A stretch of DNA of 64,000 nt from Melitaea cinxia (GCF_905220565.1 NC_059423.1:3034001-3098000), one strand, 5' to 3'. Positions 11,362 through 23,786 are shown, counted from the first letter of the stretch. The notes: generated from the sequence alone by a model not told the origin. Program-made: numbers and translations.

Positions 11362-11685
11362 ACGCCTGTAATATCCCACTACTGGGCATAGGCCTCTTTC
11401 CCCATGAAGGAGAAGGATCAGAGCTTAATAGACCACGCTACTTCAATGCGGGTTGGCGGAAATATAATTAAGAGAATATTAAGAGTAACGATCGCTATCA
11501 GGTTTACATGATAACAACCGGGAACGCCGGCTTAATGTGCTCTCCGAGGCACGGTGGGGAGACCCACAAGGACTACACAAACACCCATATCACGGTAAAC
11601 ATCTGCATGGCCAATACATATGTTTGTCATGTGCGGGGATCGAACCCTGCCATGCTGTGACCGTTGCGCCAACGCGTCGTCAAAT
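11362..11685 (-). repeat. SINE family A
   Basis: Reverse orientation, nearly full length from the ATATCCCACTACTGGGCAT tail to the head near 11680 (complement of GCGTTGGCGCAACGG). Confidence 0.82.
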
Positions 11686-12007
11686 ATAAACAGTAAAGAA
11701 ATAATTTCTATATACAACATATAAGTGTGTTTATGTACTTTTTATTAAATTCACAAAATAACATTACACTTATCGTCTTATTTCTTGTTCTATTTTTTAC
11801 GAATAATTGTAAATAATCGTGGATTTTGAAAAATATTATTAAAAGAAACTGATTGAATAAGATATTTTCCTGTTTGTCTCAATTCAACTGTTACGAAGCA
11901 ATTTTTCTATTTTTTATATACTTTATTATTTTATTTAACGTTTACTTAATTCATATATATGTATATATATAAAATCTTCCTTAACTCTAAACTTTTATTG
12001 AACAATC

Positions 12008-12176
12008 ACTTTGGTGTAGTGGTGCGCGAGGTGCCTTAACACAGACGGTTCGCTCGTTCGATTTCCGCGCGATATTTTTATTTGTACAAATATTTCTTTC
12101 GGGTTTGAATGTCTGTCCTTGTAAGTCTACCCACCGTGCTTCGGAGAGCACGTTAAGCTGTTATCATAAATACCTG
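12008..12176 (+). repeat. SINE family A variant, head half
   Basis: Box A GGTGTAGTGG, box B TTCGATTTCC and CTTCGGAGAGCACGTTAAG. It runs directly into the inverted copy at 12177. Confidence 0.65.
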
Positions 12177-12440
12177 GTAGGCCTCTTTTCCCATGTGGGA
12201 GAAGGATCAGAGCTTAATCCACCAGGCTGCTCCATTGCGGGTTGGCGGATATATTCCCTACTATGAGTAACGATCGCTATCAGGTATACATGATTGCAAT
12301 CGGGATCGACAGCTTAACGTGCTCTCCGAGGCACGGTGGGGAGACTTACAAGGACTAACAACCAGACTGAAAATAAATATTTGTATACACACAAATATCC
12401 ACTCCGAGCGAGAATCGAAAATGCGACCGTCGATGTTTAG
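12177..12440 (-). repeat. SINE family A variant, inverted neighbour
   Basis: Reverse of the body, from GGCCTCTTTTCCCATGTGG to a head-like GCGAGAATCGAAAATGCGAC. With 12008-12176 it forms a tail-to-tail inverted pair. Confidence 0.65.
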
Positions 12441-12679
12441 GCGCCGCCGACACGGCACACGCACTATTACACCAGAACAGTCGTCCAAAACAAATCAAAA
12501 ACACCAGATAACAATTATGTTGTTGAGGTAGATCATAGCAGGAAGTATCTTGGTCAATATCTCAAGAAGCCTGAGTAAATAATCTGGTCACGATAATTGT
12601 GTTTACTCGGAAACGAAAAAAACCAAACTCCATTTAAAATGACGAGAAAAATAGTCTATTAAATACGCATTAGTAGGGA

Positions 12680-12768
12680 TTAGTTCAAGTCATTTTTGGC
12701 GCGAACTTGTGGACGTCTATGTCCAGCAGTGGACTGTGATAGGCTGAAGTGATGATGATGATGATTAA
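12680..12768 (+). repeat. Family B, 3' tail only
   Basis: TTTTTGGCGCGAACTTGTGG and GCAGTGGACTGTGATAGGCT with (ATG)n. Confidence 0.8.
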
Positions 12769-13779
12769 AGCGATGAGGGATTACTAAATAGTTATGCGTT
12801 TTTAGGGACAAATAGGGATAACTAATAATCTTATAACATAGACACACAGTCGTCTGTTACTAGGACCAACAATCGATCTCATAATCCCCGGAGCTGGACC
12901 ACTACAAGATCGTAAGATCTTCGTTATCAGACAAAGAGTTATGAGGCAATAAACACACACAAAATACGAGTTTAGAGCCTTCTGCTTTTTTTGAAATCGG
13001 TTAGCAAACGAACTACTTAACCTGCCTAAAAATTAGCCGAGTGATATTCTGGTGATATCCTGGTAATCCGGATTACAACCTATCTCTGTACCGGACATTT
13101 TTCTTAACCTGCTAGAAATTTCTGAGCAACTTGACAGGTCGATAGCCTCAACCTTACTGAAGGCTATTGAATACAACAACCTTCACTAAGTTTGAGGTTC
13201 TTGTTATTGTTAATTAGCAGGGAATTTACTTTTGAATCGCGATGTACGATAATAATACATCAATAATACCTACCTATAAAATAAATCAAAAGCCAAAGAA
13301 CTGGTCTGGTACACTGCTGTGTTCCTATTATTACCAACCTTTTTACAAGTTGAACTCCTAGAAGTCTTTAGACTTCTTGGTGGTTTGAAATACAAAAAAC
13401 AAAGGCGATATAAATTGATAACGTCAATATAGTAATAATAAATAATTATACTTACATAAGAAATATTATAATTACAGGTTAATATTTATAGGTTTCTTTT
13501 GATAAATTTATTGCCATTATTAATTACATTTCAAGGAGTAAAATATAAATATAATAATTAGTTTTTTACTGTGTCAACACTTTTATGACCCTTCAAGTTA
13601 AAATGACGATATTAGACCGCAGTTAGACAAGGAACTTTAATTTATTTTTATATCTTACTTTAATGATTTTTTACAATAGGCTATCAAAATTTTTTAAAGT
13701 AGGAATAGGGGGTAGGATAGGAAGCATTACACGGAGCAGAAAGCACTATTTATTATAAGTCTATGATCTTCTGTAAGGT
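12769..13779. other. AT-rich, nothing recognised
   Basis: No repeat family shared with the rest of the window and no convincing ORF. Confidence 0.5.
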
Positions 13780-14318
13780 TGAATTACTTTCCCAAGTCAC
13801 GCCGCTCCAAATTTTAAGCGCGATATTTTGAGCAAGACTATCGAAGATTCCGTAATGCTTGAAGACAAAAGTCTTTGAGTAATGCGTTCTGCCTGTGTTA
13901 TCATACGGAGCACAGATGTGGACACTGACGAAGGGACTGATCCACAAGTTTAAAGTCGTTCAACGTGCAATGGAACGGGCTATGCTTGGGGTTTCTCTCA
14001 AAGATAGGGTTAGAAATAAGACTATCTACGAGAGTACCAAAGTAACCGACATAGCCCACAGAATTAACAAGTTTAAGTGGCAGTGGGCTGGTCATCTGCG
14101 TCGCAGCACCGATGGCCGTTGGAGCAGACGTATCCTTTAGTAGAGACTGCGTCTTGACAAACACAGAGTGAGCCCTCCTCCGACCCACTGGACCGACGAT
14201 CTACGTAAGATTGCCGGTGGTAGGGTCGATGAGGATTGCGGAAATCCGAGATGTCTGGCACAAACTTGGGGAGGCCTTGTCCAGAAATGGACTGCAATAG
14301 GCTGAACTGACTGACTGA
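13780..14318 (+). pseudogene. RTE-type LINE C-terminus and 3' tail, decayed
   Basis: The frame at 13895-14140 reads YGAQMWTLTKGL, RAMERAMLGVSLKDRVRN, TDIAHRINKFKWQWAGHL and RSTDGRWSRRIL, the conserved tail of RTE-type ORFs in insects. A frameshift or stop follows, with WTDDLRKIAG visible in another frame. It ends in CCAGAAATGGACTGCAATAG and a (CTGA)n tail near 14312. Confidence 0.75.
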
Positions 14319-14727
14319 CTGGTTTTCTGTCCTACTTAAATAACGGAATTTCAAATGTGTATGTTTGTATGTAATAACTTCAAATTTGATGAATCAATTG
14401 TTTCTTTGTTACTTTACAAAAAAAAATCTTTTTAAATTATTCATAGGTTAGTCAGACGTTACCCTTACAACGGCATACAGTTATCTTATCTTAATAATTA
14501 GTTTTTTATCCTTACATCATAACAACGTTAAAATTATGATTATTTAAAAATAATTAAAGTTAATAGTGCTTGCGCATTAGTATATTACAACGTGATCTAA
14601 AGTTCTAGAAATACCCACAAGAACAACCAGACATATAAACACACGTTCTAAATGTTATTTTTAGTTTTAATTTATTCTCTTATTTAATTTAGGGACTTAT
14701 ATACTTTGACAATTACTCAACACTGCG

Positions 14728-14865
14728 CTTTGGTCTAGCTTAGTCTACTGCTGAACAAGCCTTCAAGTCAAGTTCTCCGCGATCTTCATCCAACCTCCGC
14801 CAGCAATCTTACGTAGATCGTCGATCAAGTAACCGGGGGTTCTTTCGCACTGCGTTTTCTGACAA
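14728..14865 (-). pseudogene. RTE-type LINE 3' end, short decayed copy
   Basis: In reverse it matches the tail at 43629-43800: GTCTACTGCTGAACA, CGATCTTCATCCA and CAATCTTACGTAGATCGTCG are all recognisable. Confidence 0.6.
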
Positions 14866-15084
14866 ACTAAATAATAGTATACAAAGAATATAAACAACAA
14901 AATGTTCGTTATTAGTTGCTAACCTATATAAAAAAAAATATTCTAGTAGATGCCGATAAAAAGGACCCGATAGATCACTTTGTACACTACTAATACCAAA
15001 CTAACATATTTTTAATATACTGAATAATAATATTTTTTAATGAAATTGTAACAAAAATTTCTTGCTTAAAATTTGAATAATAAT

Positions 15085-15205
15085 AATAATATTCTTTATT
15101 GCACACCATTAAAAGATACAAACAAAAGTAGTACAATTACAGGAAGATGTACAAAGGCGGCTTTATCGCTAAAAGAGTGAATTTTTGGTGAACCTTTGGG
15201 TATAG
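15085..15205 (-). repeat. CR1-like LINE 3' end
   Basis: (AAT)n, TTCTTTATTGCACACC and GTACAAAGGCGGCTTTATCG. Confidence 0.75.
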
Positions 15206-15300
15206 GACAGCGCATAGAAAAGCGGTCATCTTACGAATGAATCAGTATTCATTAGAATCAACAACGCTTATTCGAACATACTTTTAAATAATTGTGCTAG

Positions 15301-15596
15301 CTGTGTTTGCTAGCAAATGAAATAAACCGACTTCAATTACATCGACAAGTAATAAAACGTAAGTAGACGAAAAAAATTAACAAACGCACTAGTCATTACA
15401 TCTACATCATTACGATTTCCGAGGGTTCTCCTCGATTTCTCTAAGATTCCATCATCAGATCCTGGTTTCCTTATCATGGTACCATTCTTGGGATATCTCT
15501 TTTCCAACAAAAGAATTATCAAAATCAGTTTATAAACGATGAAGTTATCGACGAACATACAAATATATAACCTCCTCCTTTTTTGAAGTCACTTAA
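15301..15596 (+). mobile_element. Family D MITE
   Basis: TGTGTTTGCTAGCAAATGAA and AACCGACTTCAA at the left, CTCCTTTTTTGAAGTCACTT at the right. The inner inverted repeat AACCGACTTCAA/TTGAAGTCGGTT marks the family. Confidence 0.75.
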
Positions 15597-15604
15597 TAAA
15601 TAAA

Positions 15605-15672
15605 CCTTTATATCAGGTCAGGTACCTGGGTGACCGAGCTTAGCTCGGTATTTTTAGTAAATCGTGTTTTTT
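15605..15672. repeat. Short repeat with ACCGAGC/GCTCGGT hairpin
   Basis: ACCGAGCTTAGCTCGGT (about 15636-15652) is a 7-bp stem with a 3-base loop. Probably the end of a dispersed element. Confidence 0.45.
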
Positions 15673-15914
15673 AGAAATCATATTTAAATACGAATTACAT
15701 ATTTATAAAAAATGAATAATATTTTCCAATTTTACCGACATAATAATAAAAAATATGAAGCGGTTATTTAAATAAAAAAGTATGAGTGCAATTAGAAATA
15801 ATTCATCATTGAAGCAAAATTTTTACAAAAAAAAAAAAACGAATGTGCTTTAGACCACACGACTGAAGTGAAACTAACGAAACGTAACATCCCAAGCAGG
15901 AAACCCCCAGAGTT

Positions 15915-16672
15915 GACAAAGGGGCCAGGCTTGGGCCAGTACTGGGAAACCTAGCTTCGGCGTACCAGTATTGGCCCATGCCTGGGCCAGGCTGCTTAAC
16001 CCAGCCTCGGCCATGCCAATGATTATCCAACCTTGGGCCAAGACTGGCTGACCCAGCCTCGGCCATGCCAATGATCACCCAACCTTGGCCCAAGACTGGG
16101 TTACCCAGCCTTGGCCATTCATTAGAGATCCAAGCGTGGGCCAAGACTGGTTAACCCACCCTCGGCCATGCCAATGATCACCCATCCTTGGGCCAAGACT
16201 GGCTAACCCAGCCTTGGCCATTCATTGGAGATCCAAGCGTGACCCATCCTTGGGCCAAGACTGGCTAACCCAGCCTTGGCCATTCATTGGAGATCCAAGC
16301 GTGGGCCAAGACTGGTTAACCCAGCCTCGACCATGCCAATGATCTCCCAACCTTAAACCAAGACTGGCTAACCCAGCCTTGGCCATTCATTGGAGATCCA
16401 AGCGTGGGCCAAGACTGATTAACCCAGCCTCGGCCATGCCAATAATCAGCCAACCTTGGGCCAACACTGGGTAACCCAGCCTTGGCCATTCATTGGAGAT
16501 CCAAGCGTGGGCCAAGACTGGTTAACCCAGCCTCGGCCATGCCAATGATCCGCCAACCTTGGGCCAACACTGGCTAACCTAGTCTTGGCCATTCATTGGA
16601 GATCCAAGCGTGGGTTAAGACTGGTTAAACTAGCCTCGGCCATGCCAATGAATACCCAACTTTGGACCAAAA
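15915..16672. repeat. GC-rich minisatellite, 103-bp higher-order unit
   Basis: TTGGCCATTCATT recurs at 16111, 16214, 16276, 16379, 16482 and 16585. The steps are 103, 62, 103, 103 and 103, so the period is 103 bp with one shortened unit. Each unit is a pair of related 51- and 52-bp halves, one holding ATTCATTGGAGATCCAAGCG and the other ATGCCAATGATCACCCAACC, both ending GGCCAAGACTGG...AACCCAGCC. Older, less regular units lie at 15915-16090. Open frames here are low-complexity artefacts. Confidence 0.9.
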
Positions 16673-16680
16673 CACATTGT

Positions 16681-17885
16681 AACGAAATTCGAATAATAAA
16701 TGTTTACACCAAGCAATGTAAAAAGGTTAATAATGTAACCGAAAAAAAGGAATAATTTTAAAATAAAGAAAGACTATTGTTATATTTGTTTGTTGTTTTA
16801 TATAGAACTTTAAGAACTAATGAATTAATTAAGTATGCGAATCAAACATTATAAAAATAAAAATATAGTTTTTAAACTCGTGTCATCATAGCTTATAGTA
16901 GATTACGAATACCTGTTGTGCGAACAGATAAAGTTGTATATTCTATTGTTGAGTTTGTGTCGTATAAAACTATATGAAAAAATAATTTAATTGAAAAAAT
17001 TAGCTAACATTATAAAAATAAAGTTTTGGAAGATCCGAAACAAAACAACCTAGTATTAAATACTTATTGTTGTGGAATGTTAATTAAAGTAAAAACTAAA
17101 TAAAAAATGAAAACAAAAAAGGAATGTCGGAACTATTAATATGTGTGTAAGAAATAAACCTGAACCGATATATAGTATATAATATTATAAAAATAAAAAC
17201 AAAGCTTTGTAACTTATAATATATTAAAATAGATATATGAGCATTATAAGAATAAATAAAAGTAATATAATATTAGACTATTGTTGTACATATTTAAGTT
17301 TATTTGCAAAGTAATCGATAAAATAGTTTTCACGTCTTAATTACTTCAAAACTTAATATAATTATTTAAAACTTTAAATTGAGTTTTTTTTCCATAAATT
17401 GATAATCTACAATTTAACTATGAGCTAAATAAATTACCTGTATAATTTAAAATACTGAAATGATTTAATTTTTAATTGATAGAAAAAAAATATTAATTTT
17501 TACAGTCAGTCAGACACGTTTATTTTTCTTTATTATTATTATTTAAGAATTACTAGAAGCCGTATATTGATATACTCAATATAAATATGTCTATACACGG
17601 AGACAATAGAAAGTGTAGCAAGTAACAAAGCAATAAGCAACTGTTCACGTGTCGCATCGTGTTTGACCTTAAATGCGCAAAACCTTGCGTAGCAACAGAT
17701 TTTCGGGTCTGCGTAAGCGCGCACTGTCGCCTTGCGTCCCTCTCCACCCTCGCACACGCTTCTCGTGCCCTAGAGTACAATAACGAACGAAATGGATTCG
17801 TTTGTCTATTTTATTAACATTTAATTTTGTGTCAAAATAATGCATCAACTTCAGCCAACTTTAAGACGAGAGAAGAATGATTTAT
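16681..17885. other. Very AT-rich spacer
   Basis: Many ATAAAAATAAA stretches. A slightly GC-richer patch at 17690-17775 has no recognisable product. Confidence 0.5.
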
Positions 17886-17889
17886 TTGT

Positions 17890-18000
17890 TTATTTATTTA
17901 AATTCTTTATTGTACAATAAATACACTAAAACAAATGTGTACAAAAGACGGGCTTAACGCTCATGCATTTTATACCAGTCAACCTTGGTATGTGCAAGAA
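17890..18000 (-). repeat. LINE 3' end
   Basis: ATTCTTTATTGTACAATAAA and GTACAAAAGACGGGCTTAAC. Confidence 0.65.
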
Positions 18001-19399
18001 TATGTAGTGTGTAGGAGTACAATAATAATACAAATAATATAATATAATTATATGTGATTTTTGATGTCTTTACATATTTATCAAAAGAAAATAATAATCG
18101 AGAGTTTCTTTATTATTAATACACGATTCAATTATTCATTTGCTGACAAACTTATACTAGTATATATTTTATAATATATTTTGAATTTCACGGGAAACCG
18201 CAGAGGTTGGTGGAGCATTTGCCTTAGCACTTTTGTCTACAATAGTACCTGCGCAAACGGTGAAACGACAGCCATATTTTTTCATAATTATTTGCTGCGA
18301 CATACGCTACGCTACTGTTGTGTTGCTGTTGAATCAGTCGAGCAACGTACTTGCTTCACTCAACGTTTTTAATTGCTTTTAGGTTATTATTAAATTTTTT
18401 TTTACTTGTATAATGACGGAAATTGTTATAAATAAATTTAAATTGTTAAATTAAACAATAAAAAAATTATAGAGTTAGTACTAATCTATTGGCTTACTGA
18501 GAACGAAACTATGTGTTTGTGGCCACCAAAAAAAGATGAAGACAAAAGGTGAATAAAGGGGTTAAACTTGAAATCGTGCCTTTCATGACATGGTTAAAAT
18601 AACCAATCAGATTATCAGCTAAGCTAGTGAGTATTTACGCACATTAATTATTTTATTTATAGTATTAAAATTATCTCGAGACAATACCTTGTAATAAACC
18701 TTTTAATAGATATCAAAATCGAATTTAATCTTTTAGAAGTTTTAAATTGTACAACGTAAATTTGTTTTCGCTAATGTTATTGAATTTCAATTCTAATAAT
18801 AAAAGTAATGGTGCTCGGTGTAGTAGTAATCGTGTAGTAACATAATTTATTGGCGTTTCAGAGGATTATAATCAAGGATCACGCCGATTAAAAAATCCTT
18901 TAAAACAAATGATGTCGAGAGCACTGAGAGTGAATCTATGATTGATCTAAATACTGAGCCTATGCTCTTGTAGTAATTCCTTCCAACGACAATTTAGAAG
19001 GAACCTGATAAGAGCGATGAAGCTGCGTGTGAAAGTATAATGGAACCTAAAGGTATTACTTACTTAATATTTCCTGAATTAGTTATCATGTAATAATAAT
19101 TGAAAAATGATACGCGTTTTAGTAATTACACATGATAATTACAAATTGACATTGAACAAACATATTAATAATTAAGGATTATGTTGTTGTTGTTTTTATT
19201 AATATTGTTATTATTATATTTACTTATAGACCAGTACATTTTTTTGCTTTTGAAACCTAAAAAATTATAGTAGGATGAAACCCATTGGAAAAGAAAGAGA
19301 ATACAACGAAAATGAAAGGAAAAATAAATGTCGGGAAGTGAGGGGTTATGGGGATAATAACGGCTTATATATATATTATATATATAGGCTTATATATAT
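18001..19399. other. AT-rich spacer
   Basis: 18930-19050 has a faintly protein-like composition with stops; otherwise nothing identified. Confidence 0.4.
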
Positions 19400-19430
19400 A
19401 GGAGACACCCTAAATTTTAGGGTGTCTCCT
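19400..19430. repeat. Perfect 15-bp palindrome with 1-base centre
   Basis: AGGAGACACCCTAAA pairs exactly with 19416-19430. It sits at the edge of a GC-rich island (19430-19570) with further short inverted repeats. Confidence 0.85.
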
Positions 19431-19570
19431 AGAGAGGTCGCACCTCGGCTTATAACAAAGTTGGTGTGGTGGTCGAAGCGCGCGGTCTTCGACGCGCTAT
19501 TACTTTTATTATTATTTACGGGCACGCGCCCGCGCCGCCCGGCCGGAACCGCCGCAACCGCTATATCCCT
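19430..19570. other. GC-rich island of unknown origin
   Basis: Runs such as GGCACGCGCCCGCGCCGCCC stand out from AT-rich surroundings. No gene recognised; transposon end or promoter remnant are both possible. Confidence 0.4.
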
Positions 19571-20024
19571 GCATTTTAAATTTATAATATCTTCGAAACT
19601 ATTCATTTAAATTACATGCTGTGAGCTGAGGGCCATATTGATCTATATTAAATGCATAACCTATTTAAGGTGCTTAATTGGATAAGGGTTAATACTGTAT
19701 TGCTTAAAATCTCTTCGTTAGTGAGCTATAATTTCACGTAAAAAGTAAAGAAATAAAAAAAGGTTATATACTACTATAATGTATTTTTTTTTTCACTTTT
19801 TACCAATATATAATGCTAAAATCAAAGGCTTATCAAAGGCTAAAAGCACTGATCAATTATTGTACGAAAATATTATACATTTTTAATTTTAAAATAATAC
19901 ATATTACCACAATCATTTATTGTACAATTTCCAGGCATCACAAACTACCTACGAACATCTTGCGAAATATTTGCAGCGTATTATTTGCACTGAAATGTCT
20001 AAAGTAAAAAAAAGCGTCAATTAA

Positions 20025-20159
20025 ACCATTGGACAACAAGTTAAAAAAATATTAGAAGTCGTCCAGCAGTCAAGAGATGCACCGAGTAAACAAAGAGCTT
20101 GGAATATTATCGGTGACGCCTTGCCATACAAAGACATTGCGACATTTGTAGTTTTATAA
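20025..20159 (+). pseudogene. Coding-like remnant, unrecognised
   Basis: 44 codons read TIGQQVKKILEVVQQSRDAP, SKQRAWNIIGDALPYKDIAT and FVVL before a stop. The composition is protein-like and unlike its AT-rich neighbours, but no family is recognised and no ATG or splice site is clear. Confidence 0.35.
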
Positions 20160-20529
20160 ATCTTTAAAAGACAACGAGGAAAAACGCAAAGCATTGGTAT
20201 TTAAAAACTATCCAAATATTATTCACAAAGATTTACAAATTATTAAAATATTGTTAGCAAAAGATTGAAAAATTATAGGTAGTCACCGGTAGAACAAGCA
20301 ATTATTTATATTAATATATATGATGATGATTTATATTGTATTGTTAATTACAGTCAGTGAAGTATTTTAATGTAATTTAACTAGTGCATCATAATAAAAA
20401 TATAGTTACTATCAACATGTGTTTACAATTATTAATCCCATTTTTTTATAAATGGAAAATATTCGGCATTTAATTTTTTGGGCAGTAATAGCAGTTAAGC
20501 GAGGTCTAATATTGGCAATAATGCATCGC

Positions 20530-21130
20530 CTAGTCCTGGGAATTAGGCATGGCCCGATCTTGCTAACCAAGTCAGGCCCGGTCCCGGCAACCAACCCTGG
20601 TCAAGTCCCGGCACCCAAGCCTGGCCCATCGTTATCCTTCCAGACTTCTACCAAGACTGGGCCAAGCCCGGCTCAGTCCCGGCAACCAAACCAGGCCCAG
20701 TCCCGGTAACCAAACCTGGCCCAGTACCGGCACCCAAGCCTGGCCCATCGTTATCATTCCAGACTTCTACCAAGACTGGACCAAGTCTGGCTTACAAGTC
20801 TGGCCCAGTCTCGACAACCAAGCCTGGCCCAGTCCCGGCAACCTAGCCTGGCCCAGTCCCGGCGACCAAGCCTGGCCCAGGCCTGGCCCATCGTTATCAT
20901 CCCAGACTTCTACCAATACTGGGACGAGCCTGGCTTGCAGGCTTGGCCCAGTCCTGGCGATCAAGCCTAGCCCAGTCCCGGTGACCATGCCTGGCCCAGT
21001 CCCGGCGACCAAGCTTGGCCCAGGCTTGGCCCATCGTTATCATCCCAGACTTCTACCAATACTGGGACAAGCCCGGCTTGCAGGCTTGGCCCAGAGTTTT
21101 ACATAGTTGGGCCAAGCCTGGGTCAGGCTT
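20530..21130. repeat. GC-rich minisatellite of short CCCAGTCCCGGCAACCAAGC-like units
   Basis: About 25-bp units with CCTGGCCCA and CCCGGCAACC recur. A longer block containing CATCGTTATCATTCCAGACT occurs about four times, near 20628, 20746, 20890 and 21030. It shares the GGGCCAAGCCTGG theme with 15915-16672. Collagen-like peptides on both strands are a by-product. Confidence 0.85.
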
Positions 21131-21260
21131 GGCCCCGTGGTATTTTCCTGTATGGGATTCTCTCTTTCTATCTTCACTAACTTATATCTCTCCATCTCAA
21201 CTTCCGTTCGTCCGATCACACTTTTCAGCTTACTACTACTACTTACAATTGTATTAATTC

Positions 21261-21878
21261 AAATTGTGTTTGCTCGCAAACGAAAAAAAAAACCGACTTC
21301 AATTACACCAACTAGTAATACAACGTAGATTGACAAAAAAAATAGTCATGCAACTACGCGTTATCAAAGATTACTCAAAAAGTAGTTATCAGATCTCGAT
21401 TAAATTTATATGTGACCACATGATAAACATCAGCTTTCGATTAAATTAAAAATTATCAAAATCGGTACACCCAGTAAAAAGTTATTGCGGATTTTCGAGA
21501 GTTTCCCTCGATTTGTCTAGGATCCCATCATCAGATCCTGGTTTCCTTATCATGGTACCAAACTAAGGATATCCCCTTTCCAACGAAAAAAGAATTAGCA
21601 AAATCGGTACATCCAGTACAAAGTTATGTGGTATAATACAACGTAGGTCGACAAAAAAAGCGTCAAGTAAAAACGCATTATTAGATATAACTCGAAAAGT
21701 AGTTGTTAGATCTCAAATAAATTTAAATGGGACCAATTGGCACACAAAACCTTTCGATTAAAACAAAATTTGTCGAAATCGGTTTACCCGGTCAAAAGTT
21801 CTGATGTAATATACATGAAAAAAAAAAAAAATACAGTCGAATTGAGAACCTCCTCCTTTTTTGGAAGTCGGTTAAAAA
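21261..21878 (+). mobile_element. Family D MITE, longest copy
   Basis: AAATTGTGTTTGCTCGCAAA to TTTTGGAAGTCGGTTAAAAA. The middle segment (GTTATNNGGTATAATACAACG and following) repeats the start, so the copy contains a partial tandem duplication. Confidence 0.8.
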
Positions 21879-21889
21879 AAGGAAAAAAT

Positions 21890-21975
21890 AATCGATTTGG
21901 AGACGGGGATTTGAACCGTGGTCTTCTCAGTCGTTTCCGACCGTCCGATTTCCCACCAGAGCTATTACAACTTTA
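21890..21975 (-). repeat. tRNA-like SINE head
   Basis: Reverse strand has a box-B-like GGTTCAAATCCCCGTC and a box-A-like TAGCTCTGGTGG. It sits just after a family D MITE. Confidence 0.45.
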
Positions 21976-21978
21976 TTG

Positions 21979-22510
21979 ACAGTTGCGAAATTTACCTTTG
22001 TAATCTAACGATATTGTAACTATTTTTTACTTGCCCAAAAACAGGGATAAAACGACATTTTCTAAAAATGAATCCTAGTTATATCGATTTATCGCCCCGA
22101 AATCCCGTTATTATTAAATTTCATGAAAATCGTTGAAGCCGTTTCCGAGATTCAGATTATATATACAAGAATTGCTCGTTTAATAGTATAAGATTAGATA
22201 TGACACATAGAAAAATTCATAGAATAATACCGACTAAAATACAAATGTTACTATAACTTACAATTACAAAACAAAAACCATAAACTAACTAAAGCACTTT
22301 TTTATCGTTATTACAGAAAGTGTAATTATAATTTAATAAAAATAGTAATGCTAAAAAAAATCGCCATTAAACTTAGTTATTTATAAACACAATAAGTAAT
22401 AAGGACTTACAAAGGATAAATAAGTAATTTCTTAATATTGTGTAATACTCTATAAAGTTTTAAATAGCTCAAATAATTTATTTATTTATTGCTTACTTTG
22501 TCATATCACA
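21979..22510. other. AT-rich, minor Helitron scrap
   Basis: 22125-22195 holds CGTTGAAGCCGTTTCCGAGA, related to the 46619-46940 Helitron family; the rest is unassigned. Confidence 0.4.
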
Positions 22511-22687
22511 TGTATACTAATAAATGGTGAGCCGGTTTTTTGTTTAGTTATACTGCGAAAACTACTGAACCGATCGGAATAATATTTAAACCATAAAATA
22601 CAGCGTGTTTCTGAGAAGTTTTTAGTATATGATATGTTTCTGATTGCTTGTCGTGTAAAAATAATATGGATCAATAGAAGTCGCTAG
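22511..22687 (+). mobile_element. Helitron, short
   Basis: Starts TGTATACTAATAAATGGTGA (TC decayed to TG) and ends GAAGTCGCTAG before T. The CTACTGAACCGATCGG block is shared with 37230-37783 and 48239-48612. Confidence 0.7.
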
Positions 22688-23004
22688 TATTACATAATAC
22701 AGGTGGAACTCAAATAACAGGACTTCAAATAAAAAAATATATCTTAAATAAAATGAAATAGATAAGAACAAAATTTAGAAATGACACATATACAATATTA
22801 ATTCACGATTACAATTTTTTAAAAACGCGATGACGAATTCTCTAAGTTAAAAAAAAAATTGTTAACACCTTTAAGTAAATAGGAGTGAATCGCCGAAACT
22901 TGTTTACACGCACAACTTCCGAATGATGGCACCAAATTGGGTAATTCTTATTCTGTGTTCGTTTCTATATGGAAAAAATTAGTGTTAAATTAAATCCATG
23001 TACA

Positions 23005-23332
23005 TCACTTCACATCAGCCTATCGCAGTCCACTGCTGGACATAGGCACAAGTTCGCGCCAAAAATGGCGTGAATTCATGTATGTTGCTCATAGTCACCA
23101 CGCTGGGCAGGCGGGTTGGTGACCGCAGGGCTGGCTTTGTCGCACCGAAGACGCTGCTGCCCGTCTTTGGCCTGTGTATTTCAAAGCCAGCAGTTGGATG
23201 GTTATCCTCCCATCGGTCGGCTTTTTAAGTTCCAAGGTAGTAGTGGAACTGTGCTATCCCTTAGTCGCCTCTTACGACACCCACGGGAAGAGAGTGGGCT
23301 ATATTCTTTAATACCGTAACCACACAGCATGT
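23005..23332 (-). mobile_element. Family B SINE-like element
   Basis: Full copy from the CAGCCTATCGCAGTCCACTG tail to the GTAACCACACAGCAT start. Confidence 0.85.
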
Positions 23333-23654
23333 ACATATAGTCACTAAAAATAAATAAAGATAGCGGTACCTATCTATATCGCCAGGTTATGTACTTTATT
23401 ATAAGGTTGTTTATTGTTTTCTAATGTTTACACGAATTCCACTCATTATAATGAAACTACTTTATAAACCGCTATGAAATTCAAAAGATGGTTTAATAAA
23501 ATAGGGTTAAATATTTTTTTAAACGTAGAATAATTTAAATTAGTATGAGTTTTTAAATTTAAACAAAAAGCACAGCCGAAAATATCTTGTTCAAAATCTA
23601 GAGAAACCCAATGGGAATAAATGTATCTCAACCTTTCAAAAGACCGCTAATAAT

Positions 23655-23786
23655 TTAGGTTACCTGGAAGAGGTCACTTTTCAGCGATAATGTCGCCGTT
23701 TGTACCTTATGATACTTTTTTAAAATCAATCTGAGTTGTATTATTTTTGTTTTGGTGTACAATAAAGTGTATTGTTGTTGTTGTTG
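23655..23786 (+). repeat. CR1-like LINE 3' end
   Basis: AGGTTACCTGGAAGAGGTCA, GTACAATAAAGTG and a (TTG)n tail. Confidence 0.7.

Noticed and set aside
15806..16144. Repetitive WPRLGQPVLAQG-like peptide
   Set aside because: Translation of the 103-bp minisatellite, with no start context or splice signal.
15915..16672. CRISPR array
   Set aside because: The repeats are contiguous without unique spacers, and the window is from an animal genome.
17539..17780. Two overlapping minus-strand ORFs in a GC-richer patch
   Set aside because: No family resemblance, no splice sites and no conserved motif.
20767..21012. Gly/Pro-rich collagen-like peptide
   Set aside because: Produced by translating the minisatellite; every frame gives a similar periodic peptide.
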